Source of the DNA: Rhypophila decipiens
Taxonomy: Eukaryota > Ascomycota > Sordariomycetes > Sordariales > Naviculisporaceae
DNA: 29,124 bases
NCBI GenBank assembly: GCA_033297075.1
Contig: MU858332.1
Span: 1 to 29,124, forward strand
Direction: 5' to 3'
The notes beneath the pieces were generated by a model. That model made no database searches. It saw nothing but the letters and a program-made list of their open reading frames with translations, and was not told the origin of the DNA. Shown here one piece after another: positions 10,693 through 24,680 of this stretch. The translations under genes were made by a program, and so were the position numbers. The number at the start of each line of letters is the position of its first letter. The stretch's first letter is position 1.

Positions 10693-11785
10693 CTATACCA
10701 CAAACCAATGTCTGGCCTGACCCGTTCCAGCTCCAACCAACCGGGAGCCAACCTTTCCATGGTCCGCCAACATGAACAGTACTTGGTCCAGCAACGGTCT
10801 GACAGCAGTATCAAACGAGTCTGAGCTTGTGGCCGCCTCCCCGTAAAGGCGCGCCCCCACGTCCTCCACAGTGAGTCCCCCAGTGCTTCCACCGTTTACT
10901 AGTCCCTTGCCCGGACCGCTTGACCTCCTAGAAGGGGAAATGACAGCGTGGGTAGGAGCAGCGTGAGTCAGCACCGAGCACACCTGTCTCTCCCTGGCAT
11001 CTCGCTGGGCTATGTACATGTCCAACACGCGCGAAAGGTTCTTGATCACGTCACCGTGACCTGGATAACCTACTCCGGTGCAGCACAGTCGGCGCATCAG
11101 GCGAAGGCTACTGATGTAGGCACCGAGGTCTTCGGCCACGCTGTAGCCATGACCCAGAACGACATCCCCTGTGAACAAAGCATTGTCTTCCTCCAGAACA
11201 AAGCATGTATGGTCGTCGCTATGCCCAGGAGTGAGTACAACTCGCAGCGTGGCTCCTTCGGTCGTGAATATCTGCCCGTCTCGAAGCGGACGCTGACCTG
11301 GATCCGGATTGTTCTTGTGCACGTGAATATGGGCATCTTGCAAGAGCAGATCGTCAAGTCCCCCGGTGTGGTCTTTGTGCCAATGCGTCAGGAGCACGTC
11401 GGATATGGAAATGTCGTGGTCGTCGAGATAGCTGGTCAGGTTCATGATCCATGACGGACGACCCTACTAGCACAGGTCGTGTTACTATCGCCCTCTTCAC
11501 TTGCGGTGTGAAATGGATTACAGGAATGGGTGGTCTTACCTCGCCAGTGTCAATCAGGATTCTTGACCTTCCTGTGCCGACGAGGTAGGTGTTTGTCCCC
11601 TGAAGCTGCATATGCCCTGGGTTTCCTCCCAAGAAGCGGACGACCCGCTTTGATGAACCGCAGCTTTCTTGGACATCGCCAAGTTTGGGCAGTCTGCTGT
11701 GCTGCGTCGTCAGATAATCGGCCCAAAAGGCGGAGGAGTAGAAGCCCTGAGGCTTGGACATGTTGCTGGGGCTTGAGGAAGACAT
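10693..11785 (-). CDS. Metallo-beta-lactamase-fold thioesterase, PKS partner
   Basis: It is likely to hydrolyse the polyketide from the ACP of the adjacent PKS, which has no TE domain. Such pairs are known as atrochrysone carboxyl ACP thioesterases. Exons are 11785-11540 and 11463-10693, joined in phase 0 (GTAAGA donor, CTAGTAG acceptor), 338 aa. The frame has ATGs at 11785 and 11761; I chose the first, and the choice affects only eight residues. The N-terminal part contains [16 protein letters not shown] and LIDTGE. The metal-binding motif [10 protein letters not shown] has His109, His111, Asp113 and His114. Later metal-site regions appear as [18 protein letters not shown] and YPGHGDV. No signal peptide is seen. 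It lies in tandem with the PKS and shares a divergent promoter with the halogenase fusion. Confidence 0.92.
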
Positions 11786-15987
<4,202 letters not shown>

Positions 15988-16119
15988 ATGTGGGATGGTT
16001 ATGGAGGCGTTTGGAGTTTTGTTTTCCTTTGCTTCGCACTGCACGAAATGAACAAGAAATAATGATTCTATAGCACTAGATACATGTAGTGATGTCTTTA
16101 TGAACAAGCTTTTTCCTAG

Positions 16120-17088
16120 TCACGGGACTGGTGTGCGCCCGTCTCTGGCATCTTGGTGAGTCAACAGCTCAGTGAGTTCTCGTTTGGTCGCGCTCAGCTG
16201 CTCAGCGAGGTACGAGTCTCTGCGGAGGTACATCTCGCCAAGCAGAGCTGCCAAGGTCGAGCCGCTGGGACTGATCCTGCTTGCTGGTTCACCCCCCTCT
16301 GGTTTGTGTCCCTGTACCGCTGAGCATGCCGCAGGCGGTACCAATAGAATCTCTCTCATCAATGCCTCCAAGTCCTCTAGTCGACTGGCAATGACCCGCC
16401 CCACCAACATCGTCTCAATGCTGCCCTCTATCCGGTGATTTCCGATGCTGAGCGGTGTACGTGTCAACTCGTCGTCCTGCTGAGGCCCGTTTTTCTGCGT
16501 CCGCATGTTTTTGTACGTGCTGATGACCCGTCGGTAGCAGGCAATGACCTCGGCAAAGGCCACTGTAAGTAGAAGCTGCAGCTGGGGACCCGCTCGGCAT
16601 GTTGGACAGTCCAGCAGGCTGCGAATTAAACGGCCCGCCTCTTGTGCGGCAGATAGCACCGCATCCACGCAGGACTTGGGTGTTGTTGTTGTCTTGGTTG
16701 GCGTAGCGGTTGGCGTATTTGACAAAGACATTGGTAGGGCGTTTGCCTGGCTTCCCATCATGCAAAGAGAAGAGGTGCTTCCCATCGACCCAAGAATGCC
16801 CGTGGTGATTCCGACGCAGGATCTCTGTTGCTTGATGGCATTTTCACAAGGAGGGGGATGTTCGTGTTCGGCTGTAGTGGAAGATCCCGAGGGGGTGGTT
16901 GAAGCGTCTCTGTTCTCGGCTTCTATGGCGGCGGGGAATGAACAGGATGAGAAGTCGGGGACAGGTGAGCCCAGCTCAGTGGCCGCCCAGTTGTAATCGT
17001 CCAACCACTCTGTACTGTCAAACGCCAAGTCCGCCATCCCCGACATCTCCGTGTCTATGTGATCTTTGGGTGGGACTGAGGGCGACAT
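16120..17088 (-). CDS. AflR C-terminal-domain-like protein lacking a zinc cluster
   Basis: A single open frame of 322 aa starts at the ATG at 17088. The N-terminal 140 residues are Ser/Thr/Pro-rich and disordered-looking, with an acidic, aromatic DSTEWLDDYNWAATELG segment. From about residue 140 the protein looks like the aflatoxin regulatory protein C-terminal domain: a helical stretch with RLIRSLLDCPTC, then LLLTVAFAEVIACYRRVIS, a second helical block around MLVGRVIASRLEDLEALMREIL, and a charged C-terminus. No C-x2-C-x6-C zinc cluster is present, and none appears in any frame just upstream. The frame stays open without an ATG to 17187, preceded by a TTTGTAG acceptor-like sequence, so a short extra 5' exon is possible. 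It could be a co-regulator of the AflR-like protein at 19726, or a degenerate regulator. Family assignment is moderate. Confidence 0.7.
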   Translation of the reverse strand: MSPSVPPKDHIDTEMSGMADLAFDSTEWLDDYNWAATELGSPVPDFSSCSFPAAIEAENRDASTTPSGSSTTAEHEHPPPCENAIKQQRSCVGITTGILGSMGSTSSLCMMGSQANALPMSLSNTPTATPTKTTTTPKSCVDAVLSAAQEAGRLIRSLLDCPTCRAGPQLQLLLTVAFAEVIACYRRVISTYKNMRTQKNGPQQDDELTRTPLSIGNHRIEGSIETMLVGRVIASRLEDLEALMREILLVPPAACSAVQGHKPEGGEPASRISPSGSTLAALLGEMYLRRDSYLAEQLSATKRELTELLTHQDARDGRTPVP

Positions 17089-19725
17089 GAGGGTCTGGGT
17101 CTTGAGCTGGGGAAGACTAGCTGTTTGCCTGCCGAGATAGGTGTCACCGCTGTTGACGTTATTGAGGGCCGGTTCTCCACTGGAGCCCTACAAACAACCA
17201 AATATACACAATCCAACGCTAACCTTGTGAGCCCGATCTCTGGACTCGTTCAATGGAAGGCAGGGAGCGACGGCTGTAAGTCAAATCCGACCTGGCAAGT
17301 CAAGTGCGATTCCGATGCGACCTAGTAGCAAGTGAAACTACAACCGTGACATTGGGGGCACTAAGGTCCCTCGGGTCAGCGAGAATTATGTAAGGATATG
17401 GCCTATGGTGGTCATATAATATACACACGACGGGGCTTCTGCGAGCCTGTGGCAACAACCTAAGTCGCACTCTTGCAGACCAACATGTCATCCTTCTCAC
17501 CACTGATAAGCCCCTAAATTTTCCATCCCGTCTTTGCAGAAAATAGATAACGGGCGGTGCAGGTCAGGCTCGCGATCTAACGCAAAACGGCTTAGCACGC
17601 GCGGGTAATCAACATTTCCGATCTGCTAAGATCTGCATCCCGCCACGAAAGGCCAATGTAGCCCCTGGAGCGATCACACTCGCGTCGGAGCCGAAGTTGG
17701 GGCTATCTTCCTCAAGAGAGCTAATGAATGTGGGCTGACCGTCTGCTATTGATACGTACCTGTATCGTATATCGTATGTGACTTCCCAGAAGAGTCGGGT
17801 ACAGGACCACAAGGCCGCCTGCCAATGGTGATTAATTGATACGAGGGCAAAGGTTTGCGGGTACCTCGGCTGCACTGGGTAACAGACACATCGGTGTCTG
17901 CGCGCTCCACTCTCATATTCATCAAACCCTGTATAGAGCCTTAGTTGTGGCTCAAACAACGTTTTATTTTTCTTGAACTTTGCATGTGGTATTAGTTAGT
18001 TCCTGGCGCCACACATATCTTGCTTCTTTTTTTTTCCGTCCTGACAAAACCTTGTCGAGCTGCCTAACAGGGGACGGACCTTGTTTAGACCTGCACTAGC
18101 TTCAAGTTGGATAACCTCGTATGACATGTACATATGCTCCTCAAAGCCTCAACGTGGCTATTCTGCGCAGTCCGTATGCGTTCCTGTTTGCCACACATGG
18201 GGGCAACAGTCTGGAAAGCTTTGAGGGAAATAGGGGTACGAAGGTACTGGGCCAAAATGCGACCTTCCCCAAATGTCCAAGTCTTCAAACCCGCGCGTCT
18301 AATCGTACAAGACAGAGATAACACGTGATTAGCGCGTGTTTGTCGAATATCTCTGTGAGATCTGAGGACAAAGTAGGTTTTTGCAAAAAGTCAGACGGCA
18401 AGAGGTACAGAAAAGACGCCATTTGCCATGTGCACAAACCAATGGCAGTCGCTAACCTAGGTATGTACTCTTTCAGCGCTTCTTCTTCTCTAGTCTTAGT
18501 TGATTCCAATGACATGAATACGTGCGAAAGCTGAACCACACGGGAGCAGCCGTGCCGGTGTATACAGAGATATAGCAGCGCTAGTTGCTTACTCATTATT
18601 GTTCCACGAATCCACGGTCTACAAATGCCGGTTATGCCTCCCCTGTCTTCTGTCAGGTATTCGGCTTATAAGGAACCGACATTGCTGGCATAATTGGTGG
18701 AGCGGCACAGTTTCATGATTCCAGCACACCTGCACTATTCCCAACTAAAGGCAATATTCACCGCTCCCGCCTGCAGTTGGTCGTGCTTTGCAGTGCGCTA
18801 TACCGAACATGAGTAAGCTTACTCTGTCGTTCAACTGGACGCCACTGGACACCTATCGCCGAATCACATCCTTTTTCGGGGCAACATGTCATCGTGCTCA
18901 CAACTTCTAGGACCGAGGTTCATCACCAAGTCTCAAGGCAGTTATCCACTTTGCTCTTGCCGGTTATCCAGAGACATGCGGTAACCCCAAGGTCACTTAG
19001 GTCAGGGGCGATTCAGTCCTCCATGAGATCCACAGTTCATATCGAGCTTGGCATAGTGGCTGTTTTCCAATGCGACATTATCGCCGCAAGGATCGTACAG
19101 TCGCCTGTTAATGTCTCACTCGCCATGGTCCAGCGTCTGACGTTAGAGATCCATCGGATGTTTAACTGGAATCAATGAGAGCTATTGGTAAATCAACGGA
19201 GCAAGCGAGCCGGCCAACCCACTACACACGGCCCGCAGCAGCGGGGAATGCTTGATTCCCCCCCAAAATGCTACCTGCCAAGGAAGATGTTGGATCTCTT
19301 ACCTGATGAGCCATAATCCCAAGAGATCCCTGCATCACGTAAGGATTGACCGTCCATTTGCCCTTTTTGCTGGCACCTCAATCCTACGTCTGCAAGACCT
19401 ACTGCAAGAAGTCCTAAACTTAACCAATCGAATCTTGTTGTATGATGATACTGAAGTTCAGAACCTGAGGCAAGACTCTAATCAGGTAGATCCCCCAAAT
19501 CATGGGCACTGAACTCGCGATGCCTGAATTCCATAAGCTCCACCTCACGCGGGTTCATGTAGGGTGCTGGCTTAAGTTGATAAGGATACATATGTAACGG
19601 CCTAGTGATATGTTTACCCTTGGCATCTCTACAGAAAGGGGATAACTGGCCTTGGCTCCCCCTTGGCGATTATGCTTCGATATTGAATTTTAGCATTGTG
19701 TAGCTTGAGGCCTTTCTATTATGCG
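17089..19725. other. Gene-poor region of 2.6 kb between two divergent regulators
   Basis: The stretch lies between the two AflR-family genes, which point away from each other. Open frames at 17609-17959 (-), 18894-19178 (+) and 19252-19512 (+) begin with TTG or GTG rather than ATG and resemble no family I recognise. An ATG-initiated frame at 18285-18596 (-, 103 aa) is also unconvincing. I found no TCG(N5)CGA site, terminal repeats or transposase motif. It presumably holds both promoters and may include decayed sequence. Confidence 0.5.
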
Positions 19726-20940
19726 ATGGATTCTTCAACATCATCATTGTGCCTTTCCCTTTCGGCCTTGTCAAACAATGCTTCCGGCACCACAACACCA
19801 CAAAAGAAGCTGAAAGAAGCCTGCGACCTCTGCTCAACCTTCAAGATACGATGCGACAAGGGCAAGCCGGCGTGTGGGCGCTGTCTTAACCTCAACCAAT
19901 TGTGTTCGTACAGCCCAGCACGGCGGGCAGGTCGTCCCCACAGACTACGGCAGCAAAAGCAACAGCAACAGCAAGCTGAACAGCATGAGCAGCAGCAGCA
20001 ACAGCAACTTCAGAATCTCCTCAACATCCCATCATGCTTCAATAACGGACAGCCACTTGGCTTCGCTGCGGGGGATTTTGACTGGGGAAATTACGACTGG
20101 GGTATGGAATTGGCGGCTTCTGGAGATGAAGTGAACGCGGCAGCCGCCACTTCTTATCCACAAGTCCCTATACCCTCGACGGGATTAGACCCTGCGCTTT
20201 TCAATGATGCAACGGTATTTACCAGACCCAACAGTTCGGGTTCCTCAACACAAGTCCCAATATCAAGTGAGCCGCCGGCAAACCACATCACCCAGCCATC
20301 AGGAGGTCAACACACACGGATTCAGGGAAATAGCTGGGTTCCTGCTGCTTTTGAAGGAGAAACACTCGTCACCCAAGGCTCGAACCACGGTGATTGCGCC
20401 CAAATGGCAGCTTCCATCGTCGAACAACTCGACCCAAGCAGCTCTAACCGGAGAGCGTCCGTCTCCCGACAAAATCACACACGTCCCCCAACCCCGCCCT
20501 CGAATGGTGACGGGATAACCACATCAATAACAAGCTACTGCCAGCGCCTCCTGACTATCTTGGTCTGCCCATGTTCCGAACAACCGGTGGTAGCACTCCT
20601 AGTGGCCTCGGCATGCATCGCGCTTATGGACGGCGTCCTGAATTCGCAACAACAGCAAACAAAGGACTCGACGCCGCCACCACCACCAGCAGTAATAGAC
20701 GAATACCTCCAGTACCCCTTCACATCGCCAGAGCCAACGCGACAGTGCGAGTTTGAGGGACTCGCCAAGATTGCTAAAGTAGTTTTGCGGTTTACCCAAC
20801 GATATGCGCAGTATGAAGGATCTGGATCGGGGCAAGTAGCTCCAGGGGCAACACGGGCCCTCTTGGAGCCCATCATTATTCTTCTTCGGTCAAAGCTCCA
20901 ATCTGTGACGGAGGAGGCTACGGGAAAAGTTGTTTTATGA
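19726..20940 (+). CDS. AflR-like Zn2Cys6 transcription factor
   Basis: This is the likely pathway-specific activator of the cluster. It is one exon of 404 aa. The start is the ATG at 19726; the frame upstream has only a TTG. The Zn2Cys6 cluster is Cys33, Cys36, Cys43, Cys50, Cys53, Cys60, spacing 2-6-6-2-6, followed by a basic linker (ARRAGRPHRLRQQ) typical of AflR-type regulators. A glutamine-rich stretch follows (about 74-97), then a Ser/Thr/Pro-rich middle. The C-terminal part resembles the AflR domain, with SYCQRLLTILVCPCSEQP, ALLVASACIALMDGVL and a final helical region ending in KVVL. The known AflR target pattern occurs in the PKS and halogenase promoters of this window, which supports the assignment. 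It is nuclear by inference. Confidence 0.88.
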   Translation: MDSSTSSLCLSLSALSNNASGTTTPQKKLKEACDLCSTFKIRCDKGKPACGRCLNLNQLCSYSPARRAGRPHRLRQQKQQQQQAEQHEQQQQQQLQNLLNIPSCFNNGQPLGFAAGDFDWGNYDWGMELAASGDEVNAAAATSYPQVPIPSTGLDPALFNDATVFTRPNSSGSSTQVPISSEPPANHITQPSGGQHTRIQGNSWVPAAFEGETLVTQGSNHGDCAQMAASIVEQLDPSSSNRRASVSRQNHTRPPTPPSNGDGITTSITSYCQRLLTILVCPCSEQPVVALLVASACIALMDGVLNSQQQQTKDSTPPPPPAVIDEYLQYPFTSPEPTRQCEFEGLAKIAKVVLRFTQRYAQYEGSGSGQVAPGATRALLEPIIILLRSKLQSVTEEATGKVVL

Positions 20941-21817
20941 TTCATGTCCGTTTTTGGTTGTCCGTGCAATCTTTGTCTACATATACATACAAGGCACATA
21001 TTGTAGTTTCTCCTTTTGTACTACATACACATATCTTCTCGTACTTGAATATACCTGGCCATGACAGTCAAGACAGTCAAGACCTAGTCTCTTTTCGCTG
21101 CACAATATACACGATAGTATAGACTGTATTTGAATAAGATGTTGTTAAAACAAGCATCAAACGCCGTTTCCAACCACATGTCGGGTCTTGTTACACCGGA
21201 GTTTGTGTGGGAGATTACGATGAGTGCAATTAACTTGATAGGTCCGTGGGGGCGGGAAACCCAACAGTTCAAGGAGCTCATGTGGTGGAACTCGGATTGG
21301 GAAACAGTCACACCTGATCTAGTTCGGCACATAGGACTACGTCATCATGTCCCTTTTCACTGGACGGGTTGCCATATCAGGACTATCATCCTTTTTGGAC
21401 ATTATTTTTTTTTCAGGCCGCGCTTCGCGTTTTCCCGCCCAATACAAGTCCACGTCGTACATCATAAGATCCGGGATCCGATGCCTCGGGCTCTTTTTCG
21501 AGCTTAGAAACAGCGGCAAATATACCTGGGCCTTATCTGAGCACCCTACGAATGTCAAGTCCATCATGGAATTAGCCATGTGAAGATTATTGCGAAAAGC
21601 ATAGTAACTTATTGAGGGTCGAGTATTCAACTTCAGTTCAAGTTCAGGAGAGAAACTGGGGGATAATAATTCAACTATCTATCCATTTCATTCAATCACC
21701 CATTCCAAAGAGACATTTGCAGGCCAAGACGAGGCAATGCCAAGTTCATGACTTACAAGGCCCGCGATATTGATGCTGGGCGCCAAGGATCTACCGTGAC
21801 CCATCGTCGACTTTAGC
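20941..21817. other. Convergent intergenic region
   Basis: This 877-base stretch lies between the 3' ends of the AflR-like gene and the dehydrogenase. Frames of about 80-125 codons exist on both strands (for example 21130-21507 +), but none resembles a known protein or has persuasive coding character. I see nothing that I can support as a gene. Confidence 0.45.
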
Positions 21818-22792
21818 CTAGCGACCCCCGAGAGCATGGCCACCCATATAACGTGGGAAGCCCGAGTAGCTCACGAAAAGCTCGCCATTGAATGGGTTGC
21901 TTCCGACAATCTCCTTCTCGCGGCTCTTGAGTTCCTCTACGTCCCAGGCAGCAAAGACAACCTTGCCGTTGAGGAACTTGGCCTCGGGAGAGGCGACCCA
22001 AACGAGAAAGTCGGCTGGGAGTGAGACTAGAGGCCACGGAGTTAGAATAAACATGGTTACAAAGTTGAGGGAGCTAGACGTACTGTCGTCAAAGCTAAAA
22101 GGCAGCTTGGTGGTTTTGGCCAGCTGGGCGGACATGGCAGTGTCAAGGAATCCCGGATGGACATGGTGGATGCGGACGGTGGGGTTCTCGGCGCCAAAGG
22201 CCTGCAGGAGCTTGATCGCCGCCATCTTGGAGCTGACATAGGCGCCCATGCCGGGGAACGGAGGGAAAAAGACTCCTGCTGTGGTGAGGTTGACCAGAAC
22301 CGCGTCTTTCTTCTCTCCATTACCAAGGACAAGAGCCTGCGCCAGGGTCAGAGTGCCGACTACAGTTGTCTTGTAGCCGTCGAGGAATGTTGCCGGTTCG
22401 GCCTCAATGAGGGGCACGACTGGTGCTAGCACGCCAGCTGCGTGAATCACGACGTCGACATTGCCGTGGGTGGCGGCGACATTGGCAAAGATGCTGCGGA
22501 GCTTGCCGCTATCAAGGAGGTCCACGGCATGCGTCTCGACTGTCAGAGAGCTGTTCTTGGCACGGACGAGGTTGGCCGTCTCCGCCAGCGCATCCTCACG
22601 CCGACCGAGAAGAACGAGTGCCTTGGGACCCGAAGCTGCAAACGACAGTGACGTCGCCCGCCCAATGCCTCCTGTAGCGCCTGTGATCACCACCACCTTC
22701 CCTGCTGAGGAGAGTGCGGGGGAGGTTGGGTTGATTGCATCGTAGGTGGACGTGTAGGTCACCTTGGTGTACGAGGGCTGTGGCATCGACAT
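21818..22792 (-). CDS. Short-chain dehydrogenase/reductase
   Basis: This is an NAD(P)-dependent oxidoreductase of the classical Rossmann-fold SDR type. The start is the ATG at 22792 (ACCATGTCG). I propose exons 22792-22084 and 22026-21818, giving 305 aa. The 57-base intron has a GTACGT donor, a TCTAAC branch site and a CTCTAG acceptor. It is stop-free and in frame, so the unspliced reading is 324 aa, but splicing gives FDDISLPADFLVW, the normal form of this region. Motifs: cofactor loop TGATGGIG (38-45), HAAG in place of NNAG, and active-site YVSSK. The position usually held by the catalytic Ser reads Thr (VNLTTAG). The substrate is unknown. It may reduce or oxidise the polyketide, or be an unrelated neighbour. 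Confidence 0.85.
   Translation of the reverse strand: MSMPQPSYTKVTYTSTYDAINPTSPALSSAGKVVVITGATGGIGRATSLSFAASGPKALVLLGRREDALAETANLVRAKNSSLTVETHAVDLLDSGKLRSIFANVAATHGNVDVVIHAAGVLAPVVPLIEAEPATFLDGYKTTVVGTLTLAQALVLGNGEKKDAVLVNLTTAGVFFPPFPGMGAYVSSKMAAIKLLQAFGAENPTVRIHHVHPGFLDTAMSAQLAKTTKLPFSFDDSTSSSLNFVTMFILTPWPLVSLPADFLVWVASPEAKFLNGKVVFAAWDVEELKSREKEIVGSNPFNGELFVSYSGFPRYMGGHALGGR
22027..22083 (-). other. In-frame 57-base intron of the dehydrogenase
   Basis: Retention would insert 19 residues between FDD and SLPADF without changing frame. The splice sites and branch site are all good matches to fungal consensus. Confidence 0.7.
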
Positions 22793-24680
22793 GGTCGGTT
22801 GTAGGTGGGGTAACTAGTGCTTTCGAAAACTGGGAAAGGAATCAGATGTTGTTTGACTTGCAGGATGGTGAGATTGCTGAATTGGAATGGGGAAGAAAAG
22901 TTAGAGTTTGCTGCCACCCGAAGCTCCTTTCTGTTGGTTCCTTTGTACATACGGTACTTGATTACATAATGTCCCGCGTTCGGATATCCTTCGTAGTTAT
23001 CGGGCACACACAAATGAGAGCCGAACCCGCCCCTTCCTCGGTTCTTTGGCGCTGCAAGGATTTTATGGGGCGTCAAAGTTCCAGCCAATCGGTGGATTAC
23101 GCTGGATTTCACGACCAAGTTACATAAGCGCTGGGTGATTTTGGACCTTTTGGAATTTTTGTCGGTGTCCCTCGTTCCCTGGGAGCCAATCGGGGGATTG
23201 CGTGAGATTGAGATTTCAGCTGCATGGTTCCCCTCGTTCTCCCATCTTACGTTCCAGCGGCACAGTTGTGTAACGCGTAGTGCGAACGGCTGTACGACAG
23301 ACCCAAGGCAAAGAAGATCAGAAAAGTCTAGTGGAGGGACGGGCAGCAGCGGGCCGCCTTGTGACAGCTCTGGACGATTTACTTGCCAGCTCCATCGAGT
23401 AATTCCCTCGCCAACAGGGGCGTTGTAATATGGTCTAAATATAGCCAGAGTTGCGTGGTGGCCCGCAACAACCATACGAGGTACGAAACAACTGCATTAT
23501 CTCCTCGCTACCTGCCAGCAGATCGATGAGATAGATATTAGTACAAGTTGCTAACTATCAGGCGATAAGGTCCAAGAACCGGGTAACTAATTGATCTTCA
23601 CCATGCACGGAGAACAAGGAGACTATGGTTCTTCGATCAAGAACGAACTACTTTCCCTTTCAGGCGTGTACATATGCACATGTGGGCCAGGGTGATACTG
23701 CCTTGCTTCAACCCCTGTATTTTCTATCCTTCAGTGAATCAGTGGATCGTCGGAATCTCGTGGTCGTAAACAAAGAATACTCCCTTCCATGCAAGACTGA
23801 GGCTTTTCTTCCAGGAAAAGAAGAATTATAGGATTCCATAGCCGCCAATTCTTCACACTCCCCGCCACGTGTTCCTACGCCTCACAGAGGGAGTCTCACT
23901 GCTTACCCCGATCCGTTACCTCGGGCTGTCCGGATCTTGGCTTGCTGACCTTGGCAAAGATTCGCCCTGACCCAGCTAAGCCCTGTCAAGTGAGCCAAGA
24001 GAAGCTTAGCCCCGCCAAGCTGTGGGGGATCGTCTCAGGATCTGTTGGTCAATCATGTTCCACGGTCACCATTGGCTAGTCCAGTTTAGACTGATAACCC
24101 TTTCTGTATGTCACTCCTGATATCCATTAGCGTGGAGGCCACCATATGTGCGGTAGGTAGTCTGATAAGGTTCGGGGCATCGCTCTACTAGAGGTAGTTG
24201 AAGATGTGTATAGTCTGGGCTTCTGGCTAGGAAGTATAGCTCCGGTTGTTGGCTTGCCAAATGTGCCCCCTATCCTTGGAGATGGAGGGCGCAAGTGCCA
24301 CCCCCTGAGCTTGCGAGCCAGGCACCAATTCCATCGCTTCAGTGTCTTGTTCAGGTGAGGTGTATTTGCGCCTCAGCCTCGAAATGACAAGCGCCTGTGT
24401 TGGGGTCAAATCACCGAGTCTGAGCCAGAAGGAGCTTTGCTCAGTGGACCGGAAAGTTGAACCGCAATGGCAGGGAGGAAACCTCCAATACGGCGCGGTC
24501 TTGTGCCTCTGACTTGAACCTAGTTGGTATATAATTGACATATTCTGGGCAAAGTTTTACCTCGATTTGTAGAGATATCTAGAGTAGTCCAGTCTACAAA
24601 CAACGGCCATCTTCTCACTCCTGTTCTGTGCGGCCTTTTGTCTCTATTCCCTTTATTATCAAACCCCACATCTTATATTT
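22793..24680. promoter_or_regulatory. Divergent intergenic region between SDR and FAD oxidoreductase
   Basis: This 1.9-kb region carries the promoters of both genes. A TATATAA element lies at 24528-24534, about 150 bases before the oxidoreductase start. I found no TCG(N5)CGA match. The large - strand frame over 22759-23475 and the frame at 24227-24541 have no recognisable protein character. Nothing else could be supported. Confidence 0.5.
24528..24534 (+). promoter_or_regulatory. Candidate TATA box of the FAD-linked oxidoreductase
   Basis: TATATAA lies 153 bases upstream of the ATG, a common distance in fungi when the 5' leader is about 100 bases. It is a positional inference only. Confidence 0.4.

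Noticed and set aside
17609..17959. Possible 116-codon gene on the - strand
   Set aside because: The frame begins with TTG, has no upstream ATG, and shows no recognisable domain.
18285..18596. Possible 103-codon gene on the - strand
   Set aside because: It starts with ATG but its composition and lack of motifs look like chance. No splice extension makes it more protein-like.
21130..21507. Possible 125-codon gene on the + strand
   Set aside because: The first codon is TTG with ATG only later. Frames of similar length overlap on the other strand, and no motif supports it.
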